Part shown: positions 38,001 through 43,290 of the stretch, piece after piece
How the letters are laid out: each line of letters starts with the position of its first letter
How positions within the stretch are numbered: position 1 is the first letter of the stretch
Origin: Plumapathes pennacea
Lineage: Eukaryota > Cnidaria > Anthozoa > Antipatharia > Myriopathidae
Assembly (NCBI GenBank): GCA_964036295.1
Contig: OZ038472.1
Coordinates: forward strand, 8,268,001-8,332,000
Direction of reading: 5' to 3'
Length of the DNA: 64,000 nt
Notes under the pieces: model-generated
Told to the model about the DNA's origin: nothing
Database searches by the model: none
The model's input: the letters and a program-made list of their open reading frames with translations, nothing else
Program-made: the position numbers and the translations under genes

Positions 38001-40092
38001 AAGCTGAGTCACAGATCAACTTCATTTGTGTTCCGAGTTCGACTAACATGGCGGCCGCATACAAACTCTTTTCAAATCTCAAAAAAACAAATTGCCGCTG
38101 CTTCGACCATTGCAATGACCATTGCGAAACAAAGGCTACATGATCGAATGAAAGAAACATTTCAACAGGCAATGTACGATAAGCAGAAGAATTTTATGAG
38201 GCAACAGATGTCATGTACAGAGTGAAGCATAAATTGCCATTGTTTTGCAGCTAAAGCTCATCGTAGCTTTGGTTTCCGTTTTCGGCTTGTTTTCTTCCCA
38301 GAAGTATTTCGTGTCGCCACAGAAAGTTTCGTCGGGACTAAATATTTCGCGGCTACAGAGATATTTGCAATCCCCCAGCGATATCCATCAAACATCTGTT
38401 TACGGCTATTCTCAAAGCTTCCGCGGTGAAGTAAAGAACGCAAGCCAAAATCGTTCCCTAACATCCAGTTTATCAGTGCGTGTTCGGCACAAACCCAAAC
38501 GGTGTTGAGTTTGGATTAAATGCAGTTAACTTTTACACACAAGTACCGAGCAATTCATAGCCATACTCGACTTGTTTAACGAAGTCAATTACGTCATTGC
38601 ATATCACGTGATAATCTGAACCAATCACCGTGTGCTGATTCTCGACCGACAAAAAGGAAAAAAAATTAAAATTTGCGTTTTTAAGCTCGCGTTGGGCCCC
38701 AGGCCCCCGCGAGCAATAAGAGTCAAAGTCAAACTGTCATAATCGATTGTGCATATAAAGATATGTCACACATTCTCAAAATGCAGGGTCGCTCAACCTT
38801 TAAGAAGCAAGAAGCAAGTGTATGAGTGTTGTAATGATAATTTTTAGTTTAATCAAGGTGTCAAAAGAGCAAGGTGTCAAAAGCCAAGTTCTCTATACTG
38901 TGTGATATTTTTATGGTGAGAAACTGGAAGTCTCTCTTGGGAGTTCCGCTCTTGTCCCCTACTTTGCATTTTATATTCTAGTTTCGACCCAACTCACGCC
39001 GCGAGCTCACTGGCAACGCCAGTCTAGTTGCTAGTGAGATACTATTCCAGCTGTATTACCACCAACACCACCCCCCCCCCCCCCCCCGCCCCCGCCCCCA
39101 TTGCCAACCACAGAACACACTTCATAACATTCTTGATATTATATACTTCAGTGCTTTGTTTTATTTTCCACAGGTCCCAAAATATCAATGGGAGAAACAT
39201 GAAGTTCACTGAGCCCAATTGGAAAAAGTACCTTCTGTGATAAGAATTAGTTTACCAATATATCATAAGAAATGAGACATTTTAAGAGAAGAATGTCAAT
39301 ATGGTAATTAACTGATCATGCTCATTTTGTGTCTCACAGCATCTTACATTGGTAAAGAATGTGCTTACCTGACTCTCTTTTGTCTAATATTCTGTAGAAT
39401 TATTGTATATTTTATAATGCATTTTTCCATTTTCACTTACAGAACTTCTTATTTTCCAATATGTTGGGGAGTATAGGGTTAGGGTTATATTTTCCTGGCA
39501 TGGGATTTTGTGCTTTTGTACATGTACCAGGCAACACATGCAACAATTGGGAACTTCTGAGAAGTACAGTATAATGTAACCCACTTGAGAAGTATGTATA
39601 CATTTTACCTATGAATGTAGTGCAAAAACTGGCTTGACCTGTATAATTTCTTAATATTATGGGACAAAATAAATTAATGGGAAATGGACATAGCATGATT
39701 TTGTGTGAAGGAAAATATTATCATGATGAGAACTTTCTTCTTTCAAGACCACCCTACAGATATAATATAATTACTGCACTCTTCAAAAAGCAGTGAGTAG
39801 GGAGCTCTCGTCTCATGTATGCAACCACATCCCAATGTCATGTAAATGCTGATGTAGTGTCATCTGCTTTTATTTACATTTAATATACGATATTGAGCTG
39901 AGTGGTGTAAGCATACATGAGAGCTCTACCCAGCAGTGTCATACATAATCGATTAGGGCGTGGGGCTTCTGCGAATTCGTATTTCTAGTTAGTTATGGCT
40001 TCGGCTTTGTTCTGATTTTGGGTCTGCGTTATATTCGCAGGTTTTGTGACGCGTTGTTGGAACATATTAACGAAGCGACAGCAGCGTCCTAG
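4993..40092 (+). CDS. DNAAF5: DNAAF5 (HEATR2), dynein axonemal assembly factor 5, C-terminal two thirds, 15 exons
   Basis: Joined exons: 4993-5089, 5409-5496, 11550-11662, 13446-13568, 20868-21047, 21212-21403, 23295-23393, 29931-30088, 33367-33498, 34009-34120, 34428-34524, 34665-34767, 34915-35017, 35579-35676, 40041-40092. All introns are GT..AG and the phases agree throughout, giving about 581 residues to a TAG stop. The product aligns from end to end with the C-terminal part of vertebrate DNAAF5, a protein of about 855 residues. Shared landmarks are [39 protein letters not shown] and LLVHLDDP. It is an all-HEAT-repeat cytoplasmic protein that helps preassemble axonemal dynein arms before their transport into cilia. 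The N-terminal exons are missing and must lie left of the window. Introns of up to about 7 kb are filled with transposons, while exons 10-14 cluster within 1.7 kb. Confidence 0.95.
5409..5496 (+). CDS. DNAAF5: DNAAF5 window exon 2
   Basis: Acceptor TGTATAG, donor CAG/GTACTA. It encodes [19 protein letters not shown], the most conserved acidic stretch of the family, and ends with one base of a split codon that exon 3 completes as Asp. Confidence 0.95.
5619..6893 (+). mobile_element. Small non-autonomous Helitron (H1)
   Basis: It starts with TCCCCGAGCGAAGCG directly after an A, the 5' terminus shared by other copies in the window. It ends in GCGATTATCGTATTTCAG, where the other copies read TTTCTAG, so one T of the terminal CTAG is missing. 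Inside is the decayed leader of the Helitron protein and the common 3' half (CTGATCATTTTC..., TTCCTTTTTTCCCGTACTA). It is internally deleted and carries no helicase. Confidence 0.75.
6894..7238 (-). repeat. Possible LINE 3' end with (GATT)n tail
   Basis: On the minus strand this reads as AT-rich sequence ending in an AATAAAG-like motif and then an irregular (GATT)n simple repeat (6894-6922). That is how 3' ends of some CR1/RTE-type LINEs look. No reverse transcriptase is recognisable, so the call rests on the tail alone. Confidence 0.3.
7239..7291. repeat. Short hairpin repeat CAACCTC...GAGGTTG
   Basis: Inverted arms of about 18 bp (core CCCAGGCT / AGCCTGGG) enclose a small loop. ATGTAT occurs close on both sides and may be a target duplication. 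The related string CAACCTCGTTCCCAGGCTCT is at 35930-35949. I recall this repeat from cnidarian genomes. Confidence 0.65.
7604..8341 (-). pseudogene. Penelope-like element GIY-YIG endonuclease domain
   Basis: This 245-residue stretch is the C-terminal part of the element's polyprotein. A Cys-rich linker ([13 protein letters not shown], then [15 protein letters not shown]) precedes the GIY-YIG core, with the tyrosines in NVIYC and [29 protein letters not shown] follows, and it ends INERFSFS. The domain cuts one DNA strand at the integration site. An in-frame stop at 8408-8410 separates it from the reverse transcriptase ORF, at a point where relatives read through, so the copy is inactive. Confidence 0.9.
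8408..9717 (-). pseudogene. Penelope-like element reverse transcriptase
   Basis: Pieces in order on the minus strand: an N-terminal basic region (about 9717-9182); a block with [19 protein letters not shown] (9201-8932); then, after another frameshift, the catalytic core (9067-8408). The core has motif [14 protein letters not shown], motif [19 protein letters not shown] and motif [10 protein letters not shown]. The sequence style is that of GIY-YIG-containing Penelope-like elements of aquatic animals. Two frameshifts and one stop show that it is dead, but the catalytic residues are still readable, so decay is moderate. Confidence 0.88.
9759..10310 (+). pseudogene. Second Penelope-like copy, endonuclease part with in-frame deletion
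   Basis: This 183-residue ORF is nearly identical to the 245-residue minus-strand ORF but lacks 62 residues (186 bp), going straight from KRDKNLC to [12 protein letters not shown]. The lost part is the Cys-rich linker and the first GIY-YIG tyrosine motif. GTGCA occurs at both deletion edges of the intact copy, which suggests template switching or slippage. The ORF stays open to the same SFS end. Confidence 0.88.
10861..10994. repeat. Foldback palindrome, 53-bp arms
   Basis: CAAAGACTAGTTAGAAACGA and following bases are matched by their reverse complement at 10942-10994, with a few mismatches and a 28-base spacer. No flanking TIR element was recognised. It lies in the intron before exon 3. Confidence 0.85.
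10995..11549 (+). other. Intron sequence with degenerate exon-3 lookalike
   Basis: No gene or element is recognised up to 11482. At 11483-11530, TATAGATTTGGC plus roughly 35 further bases resemble the acceptor and start of exon 3 (11544-11595). Weaker similarity occurs near 10715. It has no open reading frame that would extend the protein. Confidence 0.4.
11550..11662 (+). CDS. DNAAF5: DNAAF5 window exon 3
   Basis: Acceptor CTATAG, donor AAG/GTATGC. The leading AT joins the G of exon 2. It encodes [16 protein letters not shown] and ends in phase 0. A degenerate lookalike of its acceptor and first codons lies just upstream (11483-11530). Confidence 0.93.
11918..13241 (+). mobile_element. Small non-autonomous Helitron (H2)
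   Basis: It begins TCCCCGAGCGAAGC and ends TGCGATTATCGTATTTCTAG. It shares its body with the elements at 5619 and 54499: leader ORF, then a common 3' half. The flanking bases are G on both sides, not the usual A and T. It encodes only a broken leader (12168-12362: [20 protein letters not shown]). It sits 204 bp before exon 4. Confidence 0.8.
13446..13568 (+). CDS. DNAAF5: DNAAF5 window exon 4
   Basis: Acceptor TTTTGCAG, donor CAG/GTTAAC. It has 41 whole codons, including [20 protein letters not shown]. It lies 204 bp after the end of a Helitron. Confidence 0.95.
13569..14330 (+). other. Intron sequence without recognised features
   Basis: No coding similarity, repeat terminus or RNA gene was recognised between exon 4 and the palindrome-associated repeat that starts near 14330. 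Confidence 0.5.
14346..15823 (+). mobile_element. Palindrome-capped MITE, family 1 (copy with interrupted palindrome)
   Basis: The MITE proper is 14772-15823, bounded by TTTATTATATGGC and GCCATATAATAAA. Left of it lies the first arm of the palindrome seen intact at 48065-48204, starting ATCTTATTAACC and containing GGTCCGTACAGTAAG. The second arm is replaced by a nested element (14433-14760). A related motif, GGTCCGTACAGGAAGG, recurs near the right end (15751-15766). No coding capacity. Confidence 0.75.
14433..14760. mobile_element. Nested MITE with (TTTTGG)n core
   Basis: TIRs read TTTTCGGATGACTGTCGAAA on the left and its reverse complement near the right end (about 14739-14758). Inside is a run of about eight TTTTGG units (14605-14651). 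It replaces the second arm of the family 1 palindrome, so it inserted after that element. Confidence 0.7.
15829..16133. mobile_element. MITE with adjacent 105-bp palindrome, family 4
   Basis: The MITE (15829-16027) has TIRs TTAGTATTATACCACACAAG and, on the opposite strand, TTAGTATATACCACACAAG. One base further on is a perfect palindrome at 16029-16133 with 45-bp arms (ACAATTATTCGCCGAAGTGG...) and a 15-base loop. GTGAATAG occurs both in the palindrome and near the far end of the MITE. It abuts the family 1 element on its left. Confidence 0.8.
16567..16589 (+). repeat. Mini-hairpin in Helitron 5' region
   Basis: The stem GTCCGTTGC pairs with GCAACGGAC around a GAA loop; the centre is GCGAAGC. 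The sister copy at 36029-36057 keeps the stem with loop GGA. Confidence 0.7.
16644..17355 (+). pseudogene. Helitron protein N-terminal exon, coiled-coil and zinc ribbon
   Basis: The exon starts [16 protein letters not shown]. Residues 15-160 are a very basic coiled coil built from about 20-residue repeats rich in Arg, Gln and Glu (for example [20 protein letters not shown]). [17 protein letters not shown] follows, then a Cys-pair region ([12 protein letters not shown]). Compared with the copy at 26911, about 80 residues carrying the NDMDPGTVP and EEMLIAR motifs are deleted, and the frame is lost at the end. The exon closes with GGGGCAG/GTAAGA at about 17414. In intact Helitrons this N-terminus precedes the HUH nuclease and helicase. 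Confidence 0.75.
18331..19403 (+). mobile_element. Palindrome-capped MITE, family 2
   Basis: A near-perfect palindrome at 18331-18463 (TTCGATG...CATCGAA, arms containing GTAATACGGGCCGGTATTTT) is followed seven bases later by a MITE at 18471-19403. The MITE termini are TTTATTATGACTGTGACGTA and the reverse complement with TCATATAATAAA. It is nested in the Helitron relic. No supported coding sequence. Confidence 0.8.
19851..20813 (+). repeat. Helitron 3' tail repeat, copy 1
   Basis: It matches 39029-39988 over its whole length: TTGCTAGTGAGATACTATTC, a poly-C tract (19904-19922), GGTTAGGGTTATATTTTCC, and the terminal GATTAGGGCGTGGGGCTTCT block. It ends at the CTAG terminus. Confidence 0.85.
20868..21047 (+). 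CDS. DNAAF5: DNAAF5 window exon 5
   Basis: Acceptor GGTCCTAG, donor CAG/GTACAG. It has 60 whole codons, including [20 protein letters not shown]. The acceptor is only 54 bp past a Helitron 3' end. Confidence 0.95.
21212..21403 (+). CDS. DNAAF5: DNAAF5 window exon 6
   Basis: Acceptor TTTTATTGCAG, donor GAG/GTATGG. It has 64 whole codons, including [20 protein letters not shown]. It is shorter than the equivalent human stretch at its N-terminal side. Confidence 0.93.
21501..21891. mobile_element. 105-bp palindrome plus MITE, family 5
   Basis: The palindrome 21501-21605 (ACAATTATTCTCCAAAGTGG to GAGAATAATTGT) has less perfect arms than its relative at 16029. The MITE starts two bases later (21607, TTAGTAAATACAACACAAG) and ends with the inverted form at 21891. 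Same layout and same total palindrome length (105 bp) as 16029-16133. It lies in the intron after exon 6. Confidence 0.75.
22264..23267 (+). mobile_element. Hairpin-ended (AGCTCG) element, copy 1
   Basis: It opens with a hairpin at 22274-22310 (AGCTCGCGTTCAGCAC, GAA loop, GTGCTGAAAAGCGAAGCT). It is homologous in inverted orientation to 54420-57047, which holds a Helitron insertion that this copy lacks. The right end, CGCGAGCTTACAGCTGCCTT, stops 27 bp before exon 7. Part of the interior (CCCAATTTGGGCA context) is also shared with the element at 37151. No coding capacity. Confidence 0.8.
23295..23393 (+). CDS. DNAAF5: DNAAF5 window exon 7
   Basis: Acceptor CGGAAG/GTT, donor AAG/GTAATC. It has 33 whole codons and includes [17 protein letters not shown], matching the family's LYRKH block. 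The exon is short and an ATG-initiated ORF misses its start. A dispersed repeat ends 27 bp upstream, so the acceptor region is partly repeat-derived. Confidence 0.88.
26005..26815. repeat. Tandem duplication, two units of about 400 bp
   Basis: Two adjacent direct copies (about 26005-26410 and 26411-26815) share ATGCACATCATCATATGGAC, CTTCACTGCATAGATCATAA and GAAACAATGACAAAGAATGG in order, with scattered substitutions. It lies within the Helitron's non-coding part. Confidence 0.85.
26911..27858 (-). pseudogene. Helitron protein N-terminal exon with zinc ribbon and DUF6570-like domain
   Basis: On the minus strand it starts [14 protein letters not shown] at 27858. A basic coiled coil follows, broken by frameshifts; then, at 27373-26911, come [17 protein letters not shown], paired cysteines CKVCRETW and [52 protein letters not shown] and [13 protein letters not shown] recognise the last part as the domain (DUF6570-like) that precedes the Helitron rolling-circle nuclease. 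The exon ends at GGGGCAG/GTAAGAATT. The best preserved of the three such exons here. The catalytic parts are absent. Confidence 0.8.
28920..29614 (-). CDS. Unassigned ORF region of the inverted-arm element
   Basis: Two overlapping minus-strand ORFs lie here. 29614-29120 (164 residues) contains [40 protein letters not shown] and a Cys-rich end (CSCCCVLKC). 29177-28920 continues in another frame with [20 protein letters not shown]. The beginning recurs on the + strand at 23734-23870 in the other arm. I do not recognise the protein. It could be a transposon-encoded protein or a captured host exon. At least one frame change is needed to join the two parts. Confidence 0.4.
29931..30088 (+). CDS. 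DNAAF5: DNAAF5 window exon 8
   Basis: Acceptor GTGATGCAG, donor AA/GTAAGT (full consensus). It encodes [20 protein letters not shown] and [16 protein letters not shown]. It ends with two bases of the codon for Lys. Confidence 0.95.
30089..30971 (+). other. Intron after exon 8, no recognised feature
   Basis: AT-rich intron sequence, including a short TATATATA run near 30335. I saw no repeat termini or coding similarity before the TTAA MITE. Confidence 0.5.
30972..31197. mobile_element. 226-bp MITE with TTAA target site (piggyBac-like)
   Basis: TTAA at 30972-30975 and 31194-31197 flank inverted repeats GGTGGTGTTACACTGGTCGA and its near-perfect inverse, continuing to ATTTGC. TTAA duplications are the mark of piggyBac-type transposition. 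Too short to code. Confidence 0.8.
31327..33072 (-). mobile_element. Non-autonomous Helitron (H5), minus strand
   Basis: The 3' end is CTAG at 31327-31330, preceded on its own strand by GCGATTATCGTATTT and followed by T. The 5' end is TCCCCGAACGAAGTGAGGG at 33072, followed by the family's conserved start (ATAATCACGACGCTAATGCA). The base before the 5' end is G, not A, because another CTAG-type end abuts it. A tandem duplication of about 55 bp (CACTAAATAATACAAGGTCC) is at 31878-31968. No ORF is supported. Confidence 0.75.
33367..33498 (+). CDS. DNAAF5: DNAAF5 window exon 9
   Basis: Acceptor TTGATTTAG, donor AG/GTGTGT. It encodes [20 protein letters not shown] and ends in a split Arg codon. A 124-bp foldback MITE begins nine bases past the donor junction. 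Confidence 0.95.
33508..33631. mobile_element. 124-bp foldback MITE next to a splice donor
   Basis: AGGCCCGTTTCAAACGTCGC and about 28 more bases are repeated inverted at the right end (GCGACATTTGAAACGGGCCT). The loop is about 28 bases (TTTGTTCAAACAATGGG). It begins nine bases past the exon 9 donor junction. No clear target duplication. Confidence 0.85.
34009..34120 (+). CDS. DNAAF5: DNAAF5 window exon 10
   Basis: Acceptor TCTTTTAG, donor CAG/GTGTGC. It completes the Arg codon and encodes [20 protein letters not shown], closely matching the human segment. Confidence 0.95.
34428..34524 (+). CDS. DNAAF5: DNAAF5 window exon 11
   Basis: Acceptor CATTTTAG, donor G/GTAAGG. It encodes [20 protein letters not shown], part of a HEAT repeat, and ends with one base of a Glu codon. 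Confidence 0.93.
34665..34767 (+). CDS. DNAAF5: DNAAF5 window exon 12
   Basis: Acceptor TCCTGCAG, donor AG/GTGACT. It encodes [20 protein letters not shown], the YPELLKR block that marks the C-terminal HEAT repeats of this family. Confidence 0.95.
34915..35017 (+). CDS. DNAAF5: DNAAF5 window exon 13
   Basis: Acceptor TTATTGCAG, donor CAG/GTGGGA. It encodes [20 protein letters not shown] and ends in phase 0. Confidence 0.95.
35579..35676 (+). CDS. DNAAF5: DNAAF5 window exon 14
   Basis: Acceptor GTGTTTAG, donor AG/GTACGC. It encodes [20 protein letters not shown] and VKHKHR. It ends in a split Arg codon completed 4.4 kb downstream, beyond a Helitron relic. Confidence 0.94.
36105..37035 (+). 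pseudogene. Helitron protein N-terminal exon, frameshifted
   Basis: It starts [20 protein letters not shown] like the 16644 copy. The basic coil breaks by stop and frameshift after about 100 residues. [20 protein letters not shown] is a shifted reading of the coil. Further on, [20 protein letters not shown] and [20 protein letters not shown] appear in another frame. It ends at the same donor splice site as the other copies. Clearly inactive. Confidence 0.75.
37151..38715 (+). mobile_element. Hairpin-ended (AGCTCG) element, nested in Helitron
   Basis: It begins after a T run with a hairpin: CTCGTGAATCCCAC, TTT loop, GTGGGATTTGCGAG (37153-37183). It ends with another: GCTCGCGTTGGGCC...CCCGCGAGC (38685-38714). 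A short interior block (TGTCAAC...CCAAAT...CCCAATTTGGGCA) is shared with 22264-23267, and its 3' part (GGTGTTGAGTTTGGAT) with 45880-46116. No supported coding sequence. Confidence 0.65.
39029..39988 (+). repeat. Helitron 3' tail repeat, copy 2
   Basis: Direct copy of 19851-20813 with few differences, including the poly-C tract (39070-39098) and the terminal TTTCTAG. Just upstream (39006-39036) is a hairpin, CTCACTGGCAAC...GTTGCTAGTGAG. Confidence 0.85.
40041..40092 (+). CDS. DNAAF5: DNAAF5 last coding exon with stop codon
   Basis: Acceptor TATATTCGCAG. One base completes Arg, then [16 protein letters not shown] and TAG. This matches the short family C-terminus in both length and the CxxLLxH pattern, which makes a chance match unlikely although the exon is only 52 bp. 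Confidence 0.9.
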
Positions 40093-40850
40093 TCCAGGGA
40101 GTTATCCGCCATTTTGTTTGCGGAAATGGCCGCAACATGAGTGTAGATGGCACGAATTTCAGTTAAAGGTTTTGTGCGCATATTGGACTTACAACTTAGA
40201 TATTCGCCGGCTCGTGGACGGGACGAACGTCACCGTTAACTTGTCGAGGAATGATGGAGCCCGTGATGCAGTAGTGGAGCGTTCAGTGATTCTGGATAAC
40301 TCCTGGTTTTTCATGAATGTTTTATTCAAGAGGCGAGAGTAGCTCATTTATAATCAGTTTGTCCATAAGTATTGTTTCACTATGAAAAACACACCAAGAG
40401 AGAATGTGAGATCATCATGACTGCATGGTTCGACCTGGACGTGCTTCTCGAAAGTCCAATATTGTGTTGCAGTTCCGCGCCCGTTTTGCAAAGATCAGGT
40501 ATTATGCACATTACGGTTTTCGCACAGCGGTGGACTGACGCATATCAATTGTACGTTTGTGGAGAATGCAAGCGAGACTCGAATAAACCATGTAGTGTTA
40601 GGAAAACCATCACAGTGACTGTGGCGTGTGATTGAATGAGAGAGGAGATAGCAGACGGGAACGAAGAAGAAAAGAAAACTGGAAGGATAATGATATAGGA
40701 CTTTTATTAAACGTATGCAATCACTCGCGGCCGGGATGGATCCAGCATTTCGTGACAGCGGGTTCAAGCGCCGAAGACGCGACACATTAGGGGGTCCGGG
40801 GGCATGCTCCCCCGGAAAATTTTGGAATCTAGAATCCCTGAAACACGGCT
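40093..40850 (+). other. DNAAF5 3' flank, probable 3' UTR
   Basis: No homologous coding sequence follows the stop. AATAAA at 40582-40587 and ATTAAA at 40706-40711 are candidate polyadenylation signals, so a 3' UTR of about 0.5-0.6 kb is plausible. The end holds a strong hairpin at 40796-40815. Confidence 0.45.
40796..40815. repeat. Strong GC hairpin
   Basis: CCGGGGG and CCCCCGG pair around a six-base loop, followed by AAAATTTT. I recall similar hairpins dispersed in animal genomes, but no function can be read here. Confidence 0.6.
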
Positions 40851-43290
40851 GTTACTAAAACGACGAATGGGGAATGAGATCAAGTCGACAAGCTAAATTT
40901 CGTAGGGTTAGGTCACACAAGACCCAAAATGGCGGTGCCCGTGAATTTCTATTCCCAAAATGGTGCATACATATTTCAATTTTTTCACGAACCAAATAGT
41001 GTCTACTTTCTTTTTAACAAACTTTGGGTCTTGTGATTCTTTACAGCTGCTTGCCATATAACATTATGATTACAGTCCACACAAATAAAACTAATTTTCA
41101 GAATTAGAAGTGGTATACTGCCGATTTTGGCACATTTGACAATTATGTTAAGAAATGTCGCCCACGCCTAAGTTGTCAAGAGCGTTAACGACGTCAAAGC
41201 GCCGATCATGTGTTAAGAAACATCACCCATGTTAAGGCGTCAAGAGTGTTAACAACTTCAAAGTGTTGAAGGTGCCGAAGTAAGCGTAAATGTAAGCCAC
41301 ACTAAGGTGTCAAGAATTTAGATCGTTTCAAAGCGTCAATCACGCCTCAACTCGCAACGCCCTAGTCGATTTTAACAATTTGAATTTAGGCTTAAAGGGA
41401 TAAGGAAATGTTACAAAGAATGGCTTCAATCACGTCTCAGAGCTCAAGAAGTGTTATGGACGAACCTCTAGAAGAGATTGGCGTACCAACTTTAGAACCG
41501 ACTGTGGCTACTAATAACCCTCTCTCGTTGAGAGAGTTAGCTTCGAAGGCGTCTGACTTAGTAGTAAAGAGAAGGATTAACGACTTTTGTCGTACGTTCC
41601 GAAGACGGTAAAGAGGGCCGCTAAAGTGCGTGTGAAGTCGTTAAAGAAGGAAGTGAGTAGAATTTTCGCTGGAATCGCTAAAGCTATTAGACACCGAGAA
41701 GAGACTAGGCCTCGTCAAATAGAGACAGCTTTTAGAGGGTACCTAAGGACTTTTAGAATAGATAGGAGGGGAGGGCGAGATTATGTGAGGTTTTTAGGGG
41801 GATTAAGGAGGGTGTTTTAGGCCTTTTTGGTGAGCAAACACTTCCAATTAAGGTAAAGTTTATCCTTACGTGTGAGTTTAAGAAGGTGGAAGATCCATCT
41901 GTTCTTATTGTTGGCTATTTTCACGCTATACGGCGGTCTAATGATGGGGGAGGTGAGATAGTAACGAACGCTACTAATGTCTCGGAACTCTACGATGAAT
42001 CCTCTGCGAACATCGTCGAGAAGATAGAGACGTTTCAGAATCGAGGCTCTGGATGGGTGTTCTCAAAGGTTTTACACTTTGACACTCGTATTAACCCTTT
42101 TCAACCTCTATCGGAGAGCTCTTACATTCCTCTTCCTAAGGCTTTGGTGGGAAAGAGAGCTATCATAAACGTTAAGAATGAGAGTGATAATGAGTGCTTT
42201 AAGTGGGCAGTAACAAGCGCTATTCACAAACAAAAGAGGTATCCACAACGTTTGACGACTACGCTAAGGAATTCCTCTTATAACTTTGATTGGAGTGGAA
42301 TTGAGTTTCCTACACCCTTAAAAGACATCACCACTTTTGAGAAGCAAAACCCTTTTTCGGTTAACGTTTTTTGGGTATGAGGAGGGTAAGGTGTTTTCCC
42401 ACTAAGAGTAAGCGATTGCGTTTGCGATGGTAGGATGCACATTGACTTCATGCTAATTTCTAACGAAGAGACCAGACATTATTGCTGGATAAAGGACAAG
42501 AGTAGGCTGCTAAGTGTGAAGAAGAGCAAAAATGAACACCGTCGGCATTTTTACGACTATTGCTTAAACTTTCACAAACGAAAAAGAGTTGACTAAGCAC
42601 GCGAGGTATTGCTCTAAGAACGATGCTGTTAGGGTAGACCTTCCAGAAGGAGAAGGGAGTCTTTCGTTAAGTTCAAGGATTACGAGAAAAGTATGCGATA
42701 TCCTTTCATGATTTCCGCCGACTTTGAGTCCTTTACGGAAAAGATTTCGTCGGAACCTTCACCCGACATGCGCTCCTCCACCGAGGAGAGCTACACGAAA
42801 AAGTATTAAAGACATACCCCTTCAGGGTTTTGTTTTTACGTGAAGTGTATAGACGACAGCCAATCCCTTGGACCATTATCTTCTCTAAGAAGTCAAATGA
42901 TGAGAACCTTGTTAAGGATTTTGTGAGTAAGCTTGAAAGCATAGTCAAGTACATTTACAATAGGAACAAGTTCCCTAAAAAGATGACCTTCACTAAGGAG
43001 GACAAGGAGGCCTTCGGAAAGAGCGAGACTTGCCACATTTGTGAGGAAAAGTTCACTCCATCCTCAAAAAAGGTTTGAGACCACTGCCACCTCACAGGAA
43101 AGTTTAGAGGAGATGCTCATAGTAAGTGTAACCTAAATTACAAGGTGCCAAAGTTTTACCCAGTCGTCTTTCACAACTTGGCCCGTTACGACGCGCATCT
43201 TTTCATAAAGGAATTGGGAGGGGACATAAGGTGCATCCCCTCTACTATGGCGGTCAAAACTATTCAAAACAATTTGACGTATATATAAGC
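40851..43290 (+). mobile_element. Polinton/Maverick-type element, truncated, polymerase end
   Basis: It starts with a terminus GTTACTAAAAC...GAATGGGGAATGAGATCA at 40851 that recurs, inverted at the far end, in 60814-62223. From about 41400 a protein-primed DNA polymerase B gene begins, which lies near one end in Polintons and related adintovirus-like elements. The element is cut off after the exonuclease region. No integrase, ATPase or capsid genes and no matching right terminus were found before 64000. Confidence 0.65.
41400..43250 (+). pseudogene. Protein-primed DNA polymerase B, N-terminal and exonuclease part, broken
   Basis: Four open pieces in changing frames follow the family order. 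First come basic N-terminal segments (41408-41820). The conserved pre-exonuclease region lies at 41886-42380 with RAIINVKN, ECFKWAV and a FEKQNPFSVNVF end. The Exo I acidic motif DFES is near 42720. At 42830-43240 there is a zinc-binding motif (CHICEEKF, DHCHLTGKFRG) and then KFYPVVFHNLARYDAHLF, the Exo II region. Polymerase palm motifs are missing. At least three frameshifts or stops interrupt it, so it cannot encode a working enzyme. It would have replicated the element using a protein primer. Confidence 0.75.

Larger units (their letters stand above)
35714..39988 (+). mobile_element. Helitron relic (H7), sister of the one at 16285
   Basis: It starts TCCCACGCCCTGCGTGGGTA and ends GCGAATTCGTATTTCTAG before a T. 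Near the start there are three hairpin units of about 45-51 bp at 35788, 35833 and 35884, each CCCCGC-loop-GCGGGG followed by a TTGCTGGGTAAAACAT-like segment. Then comes a frameshifted leader exon (36105-37035) ending at GGGGCAG/GTAAGA. A hairpin-ended element (37151-38715) is nested in what follows, and the tail 39029-39988 matches 19851-20813. It ends 52 bp before the last DNAAF5 exon. Confidence 0.65.

Noticed and set aside
40046..40342. 98-codon ORF overlapping the last DNAAF5 exon
   Set aside because: Different frame from the supported exon and no family resemblance; it lies in the probable 3' UTR.
40740..40790. Possible tRNA-like segment with GGGTTCAAGC
   Set aside because: The B-box-like string has no matching A box or cloverleaf at the right spacing.
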